Positions 1 through 6,558 of a DNA stretch of 64,000 nucleotides are shown one piece after another; within the stretch, counting starts at the first letter, position 1; every line of letters begins with the position of its first letter. Below the pieces are notes generated by a model, which worked only from the letters and a program-made list of their open reading frames with translations, ran no database searches and was not told where the DNA came from. The position numbers were made by a program, and so were the translations under genes. The stretch comes from Streptomyces nojiriensis. GTDB taxonomy: Bacteria > Actinomycetota > Actinomycetes > Streptomycetales > Streptomycetaceae. The stretch is from the NCBI RefSeq assembly GCF_017639205.1, contig NZ_CP071139.1, positions 4,160,001 through 4,224,000 on the forward strand, read 5' to 3'.

Positions 1-201
1 GCGGTCCTCCGCCTGCGGGCGGGCGTCCGCGCGGGCCTGCGTCCGGGGGCCGGCCGCCTCGTCCGGGCCCTGGGCCACGTACACCCAGCCGGCCGTGAAC
101 GTCGCCAGGCCGAGCACGGCGGCGAGGGCCACCCGGCGGGTCCTGCGGATCGCACGGGGCTTGCGGGGAGGGCGGGAGCGGGCTCGGGCGTGCGTGCTCA
201 T
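1..201 (-). CDS. Secreted or membrane-anchored protein, N-terminal part only (cut by window edge)
   Basis: The reading frame starts with ATG at 201 and stays open to the left edge, giving 67 residues. After a basic stretch (RARSRPPRKPRAIRRTRR, about residues 6-23) there is one hydrophobic segment (about 24-44), then an Ala/Arg/Gln-rich extracytoplasmic region. This is the pattern of a signal anchor. The ATG overlaps the TGA of the truncated histidine kinase (ATGA), so the two were probably co-transcribed and translationally coupled. The family cannot be named from this fragment. Confidence 0.6.
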   Translation of the reverse strand, partial: MSTHARARSRPPRKPRAIRRTRRVALAAVLGLATFTAGWVYVAQGPDEAAGPRTQARADARPQAEDR

Positions 202-836
202 TCCTCCGACCGTACATCAGCGGGCCCTCGTAGCCCGGGTGGCTGCGACGTGCGCGCCTCGCCCGTCGGCGGGAAGCGGACGCGGACCGTGAGGCCGCCC
301 TCCGGGGCCGGATTGGCCTCGGCCGCGAGCTCCGCCCCGTGCGCCCGCGCGATCGAGGCCATGATCGACAGCCCGAGCCCCGCGCCCTCACCGGTGGTGT
401 GCAGCCGTTCGGCACGCCTGCGGAAGGGCTCCAGCAGCCCCGGCACGTCCGCCGGATCGATCACCGGGCCGGTGTTCGACACCGTCAGTTCCCCCTCGGC
501 GGAGGTGGACACGGCGATCCGGCCGCCGGCGCGGTTGTGACGCACCGCGTTGGTCAGCAGGTTCCGCAGCAGGTGCCCCAGCAGGGTCCGGTCGCCCGGC
601 ACGGTGAGCGGGGCCAGGGTCCGTACGACGGTCAGCCCCTGCTGCGGACAGGCCGCCGGCTCGGCCGCCGCGAGCGCCGCCAGGTCCACCGGACCGGTGG
701 ACTCCAGCCCCTGCTCCGAGACGGCGAGCAGCAGCAGGGACTCGATGAGGTGCTCGCTGGAGTCGGCGACGCCGATCAGCTTGGCGCGGATCCGGGCCAC
801 CTTCTGCGGCGACGGGTCCCCCGCCAGGCCGATCTC
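198..836 (-). pseudogene. Sensor histidine kinase, C-terminal remnant (H-box half lost)
   Basis: The C-terminal ATPase half of a two-component kinase is clear. It shows an N-box (LLRNLLTNAVRHN), a G1 box (VSNTGPVI) and a G2 box (GEGAGLGLSIMASI), preceded by a dimerisation helix (ARIRAKLIGVADSSEHLIESLLL cut here into its recognisable second half). The sensor, the HAMP region and the phospho-accepting His motif (HELRTP type) are absent. Kinase-like sequence stops near 836, and the open frame beyond it (to 1004) is only the antisense of a permease remnant on the other strand. The protein therefore cannot autophosphorylate. It is most likely the product of a deletion that also removed the response regulator. 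An assembly collapse is the alternative. Confidence 0.75.
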
Positions 837-839
837 GGG

Positions 840-965
840 GTGGTCCCGCTCTGGGCGGTGACCGGCGGCTTCGCCGCCACCCTGGTGATCGGCACCCTGG
901 CGGGGCTCTACCCGGCGGTGCGCGCGGCCCGGCTGTCGCCGACGCTGGCGCTGGCGGCGGCGTAG
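840..965 (+). pseudogene. FtsX/MacB-type ABC transporter permease, last ~41 residues only
   Basis: From 840 to the TAG at 963-965 the plus strand encodes VVPLWAVTGGFAATLVIGTL and then AGLYPAVRAARLSPTLALAAA. This is the typical last transmembrane helix and PxxAARLSP tail of the FtsX/MacB permease family. Nothing permease-like lies to its left: the sequence passes within a few bases into the antisense of the histidine-kinase remnant. In many Streptomyces loci a kinase/regulator pair lies divergent from an ABC ATPase-permease pair. One deletion between the two genes would produce exactly this junction. Confidence 0.7.
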
Positions 966-1058
966 CGGGGCCGGACCGGGGGACGGGCGCGCACAAGGCG
1001 GCAAAAGGCCAGGTGCAAGCCCATCCCCCGGAACCGATCACCGGCGTACATTGAATCG

Positions 1059-1502
1059 ATGATGCGAACTCCACGCCACGCAGCGCGCGTTGTCATCCTG
1101 TCTCCCACCGGATCCGTGTTCCTCTTCCGGGAGGACAACGTGGAGGTGGGCATCCACTGGCTGCCGCCCGGCGGCGGCATCGATCCCGGCGAGAGCCCCG
1201 AGGACTGCGTGCGGCGCGAGCTGCGCGAGGAGACCGGCTGGACCGACCTGGAACCCGAACGGCTGCTCTGCACCTGGGAGCACGACTTCACGCACCAGGG
1301 GATCCCGGTCCGCCAGCACGAGCACATCTTCGTCACCACGGGCCCGCGCCGCGAGCCGGTCCTGGAGGCCCCGGGCATCCACTGGCAGTGGCTCTCCCCG
1401 CAGCGCCTGGCCACCCTGGGCGAACCCCTGTGGCCCCCGCGCCTGCCGGAACTGCTGGCCGACACCCCGGCGGAACCGGTCCACCTGGGGCTGCTGGCCT
1501 AG
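1059..1502 (+). CDS. Nudix hydrolase
   Basis: This 147-residue protein hydrolyses nucleoside diphosphates linked to another moiety; the substrate cannot be told from sequence. The Nudix box is intact at about residues 39-61 (GGGIDPGESPEDCVRRELRE followed by ETGW), with the REELxEE metal-binding glutamates in place. The length is normal for a single-domain family member. The start is the first of two adjacent ATG codons. The TAG stop lies inside CTAG, which is the target site of the MITE-like element that follows immediately, so that element insertion set or preserved the gene end. Confidence 0.88.
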   Translation: MMRTPRHAARVVILSPTGSVFLFREDNVEVGIHWLPPGGGIDPGESPEDCVRRELREETGWTDLEPERLLCTWEHDFTHQGIPVRQHEHIFVTTGPRREPVLEAPGIHWQWLSPQRLATLGEPLWPPRLPELLADTPAEPVHLGLLA

Positions 1503-1667
1503 GCCGTCTCTTCCGGATCTTGCCGGGCCCGGCCCGCCCGGCACCGCACCTGGCCGCGTTGTCGGGGCGCCCGAGTACGTCCAGTACACGGTGCGCTCCT
1601 CCGCCTTGCCAGGCACGGCACCGGACGACCCGGGCTCGGCCGACAAGATCCGGAAGAGACGGCCTAG
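1499..1667. mobile_element. MITE-like element, copy 1 (161 bp plus CTAG target duplication)
   Basis: The element spans 1503-1663 and has perfect 20-bp terminal inverted repeats, GCCGTCTCTTCCGGATCTTG (1503-1522) and its complement (1644-1663). CTAG is duplicated at 1499-1502 and 1664-1667. It has no coding capacity. A 4-bp YTAR target and these ends fit non-autonomous derivatives of IS5-family elements, which is an inference because no transposase is present. A second, longer copy lies at 57465-57659. The element sits between the convergent Nudix and protease genes, and its paired ends could fold into a long hairpin that acts as a bidirectional terminator. Confidence 0.8.
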
Positions 1668-1688
1668 GACTTCGGCGGCGGCCGGGCC

Positions 1689-2552
1689 TCAGGGCTTCGC
1701 GGTGGCGGTCTTCCCGGTGGCCTTGGCGTAGAGCGAGGCCGCGTACTCGCCGAGGACCGTGCTGGTCGACACGTCGTCCGTATCCCCGCCCGTGAGGATG
1801 CCGATGATCTTCCCGTCGCCGGCGATCCACGCGCTGCCGCTGGTGCCGCCCGGGAAATCGGCGCAGTCGAACCGCTGCTGGGTCGCGCTCTCGCGGACGG
1901 CGGTCGACGTGCAGGTACGCGGAACCTTGCGGTCGGCGGGGTAACCGGTCACGGTGACCTCCTCGCCCCCGCGGCCGCTGGTGTCGAGGACGGCCGCGCC
2001 GGTCACGTCCTCGATGGTGCGGCCCTTGGCGTCCGGGGCGAGGCGGGCGAAGGCGAGGTCGTAGTCGTCGTCCGTGCCCTCGGCCCAGCGGTCGTCCTCG
2101 AAGACCTGCTCGATCTTCCACGTGCCGTACGGGGCGACCCCGTTGGCGTACGCGGGAGCGAAGACGGCGCTTCCGCCGCTCTGGTCCCCTTCGAGCAGGC
2201 AGTGCCCGGCCGTGATGATCAGGTTCCGGCCGGGGCTGCTCACCACGGTGGCGGTGCAGAAGTGGTCGCTGTCCAGGCCGTCGGTGAACAGGGCTCCGGT
2301 GAAGGCGGCGGGCCCACCCGGCGGCGGCGTGACGGCCGGCGGCAGGGTGGCGCCGGGAGCCGTGGACAGCTGGGGCTTCGCCACGTGCGATCGCGATGAC
2401 GGTCCCGTCGGCGACGCGCTCGGCGCGGCCTTCGCCCGTACCGGCGGGGCTCCCTCCGGCGGCGGCGAGAGCTTGGCCACCGCGGCGGACGCTCCCAGAG
2501 CCGCCACCGCGCACAGCACCGCCGTCACGACGGTCCGCTTGTCCACCGGCAT
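1689..2552 (-). CDS. Secreted trypsin-like serine protease
   Basis: This is a 287-residue exported chymotrypsin-fold protease. A hydrophobic signal segment (VVTAVLCAVAALGASAAVA) is followed by a Pro/Ser-rich linker (about 35-85) and then the catalytic domain. The triad is visible: His in ITAGHC, Asp in DYDLAFA and Ser in GGTSGSAWI. The oxyanion-loop sequence GTSGS replaces the usual GDSGG, as in many bacterial V8/trypsin-like exoproteases. I chose the ATG at 2552 because GGGAGG lies six bases upstream; an in-frame open region continues to 2609. The gene converges on the MITE-like element. Confidence 0.85.
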   Translation of the reverse strand: MPVDKRTVVTAVLCAVAALGASAAVAKLSPPPEGAPPVRAKAAPSASPTGPSSRSHVAKPQLSTAPGATLPPAVTPPPGGPAAFTGALFTDGLDSDHFCTATVVSSPGRNLIITAGHCLLEGDQSGGSAVFAPAYANGVAPYGTWKIEQVFEDDRWAEGTDDDYDLAFARLAPDAKGRTIEDVTGAAVLDTSGRGGEEVTVTGYPADRKVPRTCTSTAVRESATQQRFDCADFPGGTSGSAWIAGDGKIIGILTGGDTDDVSTSTVLGEYAASLYAKATGKTATAKP

Positions 2553-2636
2553 GATCATCCTCCCGCTTTGCCCTGGCGAAGCATGCCTCGGCGGCAGGGT
2601 CGGGTGCAAGGCCGAGTGCGGCTCCCGGCCCGGTCC

Positions 2637-3131
2637 TTACGCGGTTTCGAGCCGCAGGTCGCACTCGAAACGCAGGCCCGGGCGGCCGTCCAGATCGACG
2701 TCGCCGGTGGCCACGAATCCCGTACGGGCCAGCACGGCGCGCGAGCCGGCGTTGTCGAGCGTCGTGACCGCCCGCAGCGCGGCCAGTCCGTACTGCGTGA
2801 CCGCCAGCCCGCGGGCCTCCCGGACCGCGGCCGTGGCCAGGCCCCGGCCCGTGGCGCGCTCGGCGATCCGGTACCCGAGCTCGGCCGAACCGTCGGCCAC
2901 GTCAACGAGGTTGACCCGGCCCACCACCGCGCCGCCGTCGTCCACCAGGACGTGGAAGAAGCACAGCCCGGCGGCCTGCTCGGCCATCAGCGCGGCGTGC
3001 CGCTCGTCGAAGTCGGAGAAGTAGCGGTCGCCGCGGTCCGGGACCGACGCGGCGAAGTAGGCGCGGTTCTCCCGCTCGAACGCGAGCAGGGCCGGGGCGT
3101 GGTCGAAGCGGAGCAACTGGAGTCGGGGCAC
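2637..3131 (-). CDS. GNAT-family N-acetyltransferase (RimJ/RimL type)
   Basis: The protein has 164 residues and the layout of ribosomal-protein-type N-acetyltransferases. An N-terminal region (LQLLRFDHAPALLAFERENR) is followed by the acetyl-CoA-binding loop ATGRGLATAAV at about residues 92-102 and the LDNAGSRAVLARTGF motif typical of RimJ/L relatives. It transfers an acetyl group to an amine of unknown identity. It is transcribed in the same direction as the protease gene downstream of it, about 84 bp apart. Confidence 0.85.
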   Translation of the reverse strand: MPRLQLLRFDHAPALLAFERENRAYFAASVPDRGDRYFSDFDERHAALMAEQAAGLCFFHVLVDDGGAVVGRVNLVDVADGSAELGYRIAERATGRGLATAAVREARGLAVTQYGLAALRAVTTLDNAGSRAVLARTGFVATGDVDLDGRPGLRFECDLRLETA

Positions 3132-3171
3132 GGCCCGATGGTAGACGGGGCCGTTGCGCCGGCGCGGGTTC

Positions 3172-3705
3172 TCACCGGCGCCGGGCCGGGCGCTCGCGCA
3201 GCCGCTGCCGGGCCGCGATGCCGAGCGTGATCCCCCAGAGCAGGAAGAGGCCGTACCAGAAGAGCCCCCAGGCGGCCTGCGGGTGGGCGTCCTTGGCGGC
3301 GAAGGCGGGCGAGGAGACGACGCGGTCGGCGGCCAGCAGGTACTGCATCGCGAAGTAGGTGAAGCCCCACAGCGTCATGCCGCACGCGGCGATCCCCGCC
3401 GGTACGGCGATCAGGAGGGCGGGGATGCGGCGGCCCCACGGGCTGACCAGCGCGAGGGAGAGCACCGCGCCGAACACCGCCACCGCGCCCATCCCCCAGT
3501 AGCCGATCGCGGCCTCCATGTTGTCCTTCGGGGCCCCGGCGAAGTCGCCGGGGAACATGGCCGCGACCCCGGCGCCCCACCAGAAGTGCGGGGCCGCGTA
3601 CCCCAGCGCCGCGGCGGCGGCCGTGTACCCCGGCCAGGTGCGCCGGCGGCCGGACTCCCGGCCGGACTCCCTCACGGGCAGCGGGGTCTCGTTCACGGTC
3701 GCCAT
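3172..3705 (-). CDS. Four-helix integral membrane protein, function unknown
   Basis: The protein has 177 residues with a charged N-terminus rich in Arg/Glu and four predicted membrane helices at about residues 25-45, 68-88, 95-118 and 147-166. The segment between helices 1 and 2 holds Trp and Phe-rich residues (PHFWWGAG). I do not recognise a catalytic motif. It resembles small DUF3995-like actinobacterial membrane proteins in size and topology, but that assignment is weak. It is divergent from the MFS gene. Confidence 0.7.
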   Translation of the reverse strand: MATVNETPLPVRESGRESGRRRTWPGYTAAAAALGYAAPHFWWGAGVAAMFPGDFAGAPKDNMEAAIGYWGMGAVAVFGAVLSLALVSPWGRRIPALLIAVPAGIAACGMTLWGFTYFAMQYLLAADRVVSSPAFAAKDAHPQAAWGLFWYGLFLLWGITLGIAARQRLRERPARRR

Positions 3706-3900
3706 GGGGGTCCTCCGGCGTGCTCGGTTCGGTGGGGCGGTCCGGGCCTCGGCCGCCTGGATCCAGCCTCACCGAACCGGCGCCCACGCGGATCGGGCCC
3801 CGGCACGATCCCGTCCTCCCCCGTGCGGGGGAACCCCGGGCGCGGAACGTAGGTCGTCTGCCCGATCCCCGGCCCCCGCCTTAGAACACAGGCTGGGCCG

Positions 3901-5145
3901 GTGACCGATCGAGGAGTGGGAAAGGTCCTGCGGGACCGCAATGCGGGGCTCTACCTGTCGGGGGTGGTGGTCTCGGGATTCGGCACGACCGCCATGTGGC
4001 TGGTCGGCGGGGTCTGGGTGAAGTCCCTGACCGGGTCCGACGCGCTCGCGGCGCTGACCGTGTTCACCATGTGGGCGCCGGTCCTGGCCGGACCGGCACT
4101 GGGGGCGCTCGCCGACCGGCTGCCCCGGCGGCCGCTGCTGGTCGCCCTCGGCCTCGTGATGGCCGCGCTGCTGCCCGTACTGACCCTGCTGGACTCGGCG
4201 GACCGGGTGTGGCTGCTGTTCGTGGTCCTGTTCGTGTACGGGATCTGCGGCACCGTGCACGGGGCGGCGGAGGCGGCCCTGGTCCCGAAGGTCGTCGGCC
4301 ACCGGCTCCTCGGGGACTTCAACGGGCTGCGGCTGACCGCCGACGAGGGCATGAAGCTGCTCGCGCCGCTGGTGGGCGCGGGCCTGTTCGCCCGCTTCGG
4401 CGGGGCGTCGGTGGCCCTGCTCGACGCGGTGACCTTCGCACTGGCGGCGGGGATCTTCGCCCTGCTGCGGGTGCCCGGGGAGCCGCCGGAGCGGGAGCGG
4501 ATCCGGGACGGGGCGGGGGAGTTCGCGGGGATGCGGGAGGGCTGGAGGCGGTTGCGGGAGGCACCCGCGCCACGCGTGCTGGTGGCGGCCGGCGCCGCCG
4601 TGATGTTCCTGGCGGGGCTGAACGGCGCGGTGATCTACGCGGTCGCCGGGGACGTGCTCGGGCACGCGCCCACCTATGTGGGGGTGCTGTACGCCGTGCA
4701 GGGCGCGGGCTCGGTCCTCAGCGGGCTCGCGGCGGGCCCGCTGCTGCGGCGGATGCCGGAGAGGGTGTTCACGGCCGCCGGTGTGGCCCTGTTCGCCCTC
4801 GGCGCCGGGGTCCGGGCGCTGCCGTACGACGCGGTGGCCCTGGCGGGCAGCGCGGCCATCGGCGCCGGGCTGCCGTGCGTGCTGATCGCCGCGCTGACGG
4901 CGGTGCAGCGCGAGGTCCCGAACGCGGCGCTGGGCCGCGCCGCGGCCACCGCCAACACCCTGATCTTCGTACCGAACGCGCTGGCCCTGGCGCTGGGCTC
5001 CGCGCTGGTGGCCTTCGTGGACGTGCGGGTGCTGCTGCCGGTGCTGACGGTGGCGGGGCTGGCGGTGGCACTGCTGCTGGTGGCCGGGGCCGGCACGTGG
5101 GCCGTCGCCGGGGCCGGGGCCGCGGCGCGGGCCGGGCGCGGGTGA
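3901..5145 (+). CDS. Major facilitator superfamily exporter
   Basis: This 414-residue protein has about 12 membrane helices. The loop between helices 2 and 3 carries the MFS signature (GALADRLPRRPLL, about residues 64-76). The overall pattern is that of the EntS/DHA3-type drug or siderophore exporters, so proton-driven efflux of a small molecule across the cytoplasmic membrane is likely. The substrate cannot be predicted. The annotated start is GTG at 3901; no good ribosome-binding site precedes it, so a leaderless transcript or a slightly different start is possible. Confidence 0.82.
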   Translation: MTDRGVGKVLRDRNAGLYLSGVVVSGFGTTAMWLVGGVWVKSLTGSDALAALTVFTMWAPVLAGPALGALADRLPRRPLLVALGLVMAALLPVLTLLDSADRVWLLFVVLFVYGICGTVHGAAEAALVPKVVGHRLLGDFNGLRLTADEGMKLLAPLVGAGLFARFGGASVALLDAVTFALAAGIFALLRVPGEPPERERIRDGAGEFAGMREGWRRLREAPAPRVLVAAGAAVMFLAGLNGAVIYAVAGDVLGHAPTYVGVLYAVQGAGSVLSGLAAGPLLRRMPERVFTAAGVALFALGAGVRALPYDAVALAGSAAIGAGLPCVLIAALTAVQREVPNAALGRAAATANTLIFVPNALALALGSALVAFVDVRVLLPVLTVAGLAVALLLVAGAGTWAVAGAGAAARAGRG

Positions 5146-5153
5146 CCGTAGGA

Positions 5154-5180
5154 CGTGGCCGGCGGAGAGGGCCGGCCACG
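5154..5180. terminator. Bidirectional hairpin terminator
   Basis: A perfect 10-bp stem, CGTGGCCGGC (5154-5163) with its complement (5171-5180), and a 7-base loop lies between the convergent MFS and amidohydrolase genes. There is no U-tract, as is usual in Streptomyces. Confidence 0.6.
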
Positions 5181-5200
5181 CTGGCTCTACGGCCGCGGGC

Positions 5201-6427
5201 TCACGCCCCCGGCCCCGCCCACAGGCCGTCGGCCGTGAGCCCGAGCAGGTCGATCGCGTTGCCGCGCACGATGCGGTCCACCACGTCCGGTGCCAGGTGT
5301 CCCATCTGGGCCTCGCCGACCTGGCGGGACTTCGGCCAGGTGGAGTCGGAGTGGGGGTAGTCCGTCTCGTAGAGGACGTTGGCGACGCCGATCGAGTCGA
5401 GGTTCTTCAGGCCGAAGGCGTCGTCGAAGAAGCAGCCGAAGACGTGCTCGGCGAAGAGCTCCGACGGCGGGCGCAGCACCTTGTCGGCGACGCCGCCCCA
5501 GCCGCGGTTCTCCTCCCAGACCACGTTCGCGCGCTCGAGGATGTACGGGATCCAGCCGATCTGGCCCTCCGCGTACATGATCTTCAGGTTGGGGAAGCGC
5601 TCGAACTTGCCGCTCATCAGCCAGTCGACCATCGAGAAGCAGCAGTTGGCGAAGGTGATGGTGGAGCCGACCGCGGGCGGCGCGTCGGCCGAGGTGGAGG
5701 GCATGCGCGAGGAGGAGCCGATGTGCATGGCGATGACCGTGCCGGTCTCGTTGCACGCCTCCAGGAAGGGGTCCCACTCGTCCGTGTGAATGGAGGGGAG
5801 GCCCAGGTGCGGGGGTATCTCGGAGAACGCGACCGCGCGCACGCCGCGCGCGGCGTTGCGGCGGACCTCGGCGGCGGCCAGGCGGGCGTCCCAGAGCGGG
5901 ATCAGGGTGAGGGGGATGAGGCGGCCGCGGGCGTCCGGGCCGCACCACTCCTCCACCATCCAGTCGTTGTAGGCCCGTACGCCGAGGAGTCCCAGCTCGC
6001 GGTCCTTGGCCTCGGTGAAGGTCTGGCCGCAGAAGCGGGGGAAGGTCGGGAAGCAGAGGGCCGACTGGACGTGGTTGACGTCCATGTCCGCGAGCCGGTC
6101 GGGAACCGAGAAGGACCCGGGGCGCATCTGCTCGTAGGTGATGACTTCCAGTTTGATCTCGTCGCGGTCGTACCCGACCGCCGTGTCGAGACGGGTGAGC
6201 GGCCGGTGCAGGTCCTCGTACACCCACCAGTCGCCGATGGGGCCGTCGTCGCCCTTGGCCCCCATCACGGGGGCGAACTTGCCGCCGAGGAAGGTCATTT
6301 CCTTCAGCGGGGCGCGGACGATGCGGGGGCCGGTGTCGCGGTACCTGGACGGGAGCCGGTCCCGCCAGACGTGGGGGGGCTCAACCGTGTGGTCGTCCAC
6401 CGAGATGATCTTCGGGAAGGTCTCCAT
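5201..6427 (-). CDS. Amidohydrolase-2 family metal-dependent hydrolase, paralog 1
   Basis: This 408-residue TIM-barrel hydrolase of the COG2159 type has candidate metal and catalytic residues in ISVDDHTVEP (about residues 8-17), MHIGSSS (His on a barrel strand) and ETDYPHSDSTWP (Asp/His near residue 350). Such proteins hydrolyse or decarboxylate ring-derived acids and CoA-pathway intermediates; the substrate here is unknown. A close paralog lies at 46137-47336 at the other end of the catabolic region. The promoter appears leaderless: TACCGT ends seven bases before the ATG, and the operator at 6449-6463 supplies a CTGACG -35 at 17-bp spacing. Confidence 0.85.
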   Translation of the reverse strand: METFPKIISVDDHTVEPPHVWRDRLPSRYRDTGPRIVRAPLKEMTFLGGKFAPVMGAKGDDGPIGDWWVYEDLHRPLTRLDTAVGYDRDEIKLEVITYEQMRPGSFSVPDRLADMDVNHVQSALCFPTFPRFCGQTFTEAKDRELGLLGVRAYNDWMVEEWCGPDARGRLIPLTLIPLWDARLAAAEVRRNAARGVRAVAFSEIPPHLGLPSIHTDEWDPFLEACNETGTVIAMHIGSSSRMPSTSADAPPAVGSTITFANCCFSMVDWLMSGKFERFPNLKIMYAEGQIGWIPYILERANVVWEENRGWGGVADKVLRPPSELFAEHVFGCFFDDAFGLKNLDSIGVANVLYETDYPHSDSTWPKSRQVGEAQMGHLAPDVVDRIVRGNAIDLLGLTADGLWAGPGA

Positions 6428-6448
6428 GGCCCATACGGTAGCGCTGAT

Positions 6449-6463
6449 CTGACGTACCGTCAG
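6449..6463. promoter_or_regulatory. Regulon operator site A
   Basis: CTGACGTACCGTCAG is a 6-3-6 palindrome with perfect arms. It lies 21 bp upstream of the amidohydrolase start and 95 bp upstream of the afsR start. On the minus strand its first six bases double as a -35 element, 17 bp from TACCGT. It matches the ten other sites listed in this annotation. Confidence 0.8.
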
Positions 6464-6558
6464 CTAGTTGGCCGGTGATCGGTCGGACACGGGCTGACGT
6501 GTACGCGCGAGACAGGGCAGACTGACCCTTACACCGACGGAAGGCAGGGGGACGACAG

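Noticed and set aside
1503..1663. Intrinsic terminator only, not a mobile element
   Set aside because: The 20-bp ends, the direct CTAG repeats and a second copy 56 kb away with shared interior show a transposed element, though it may also terminate transcription.
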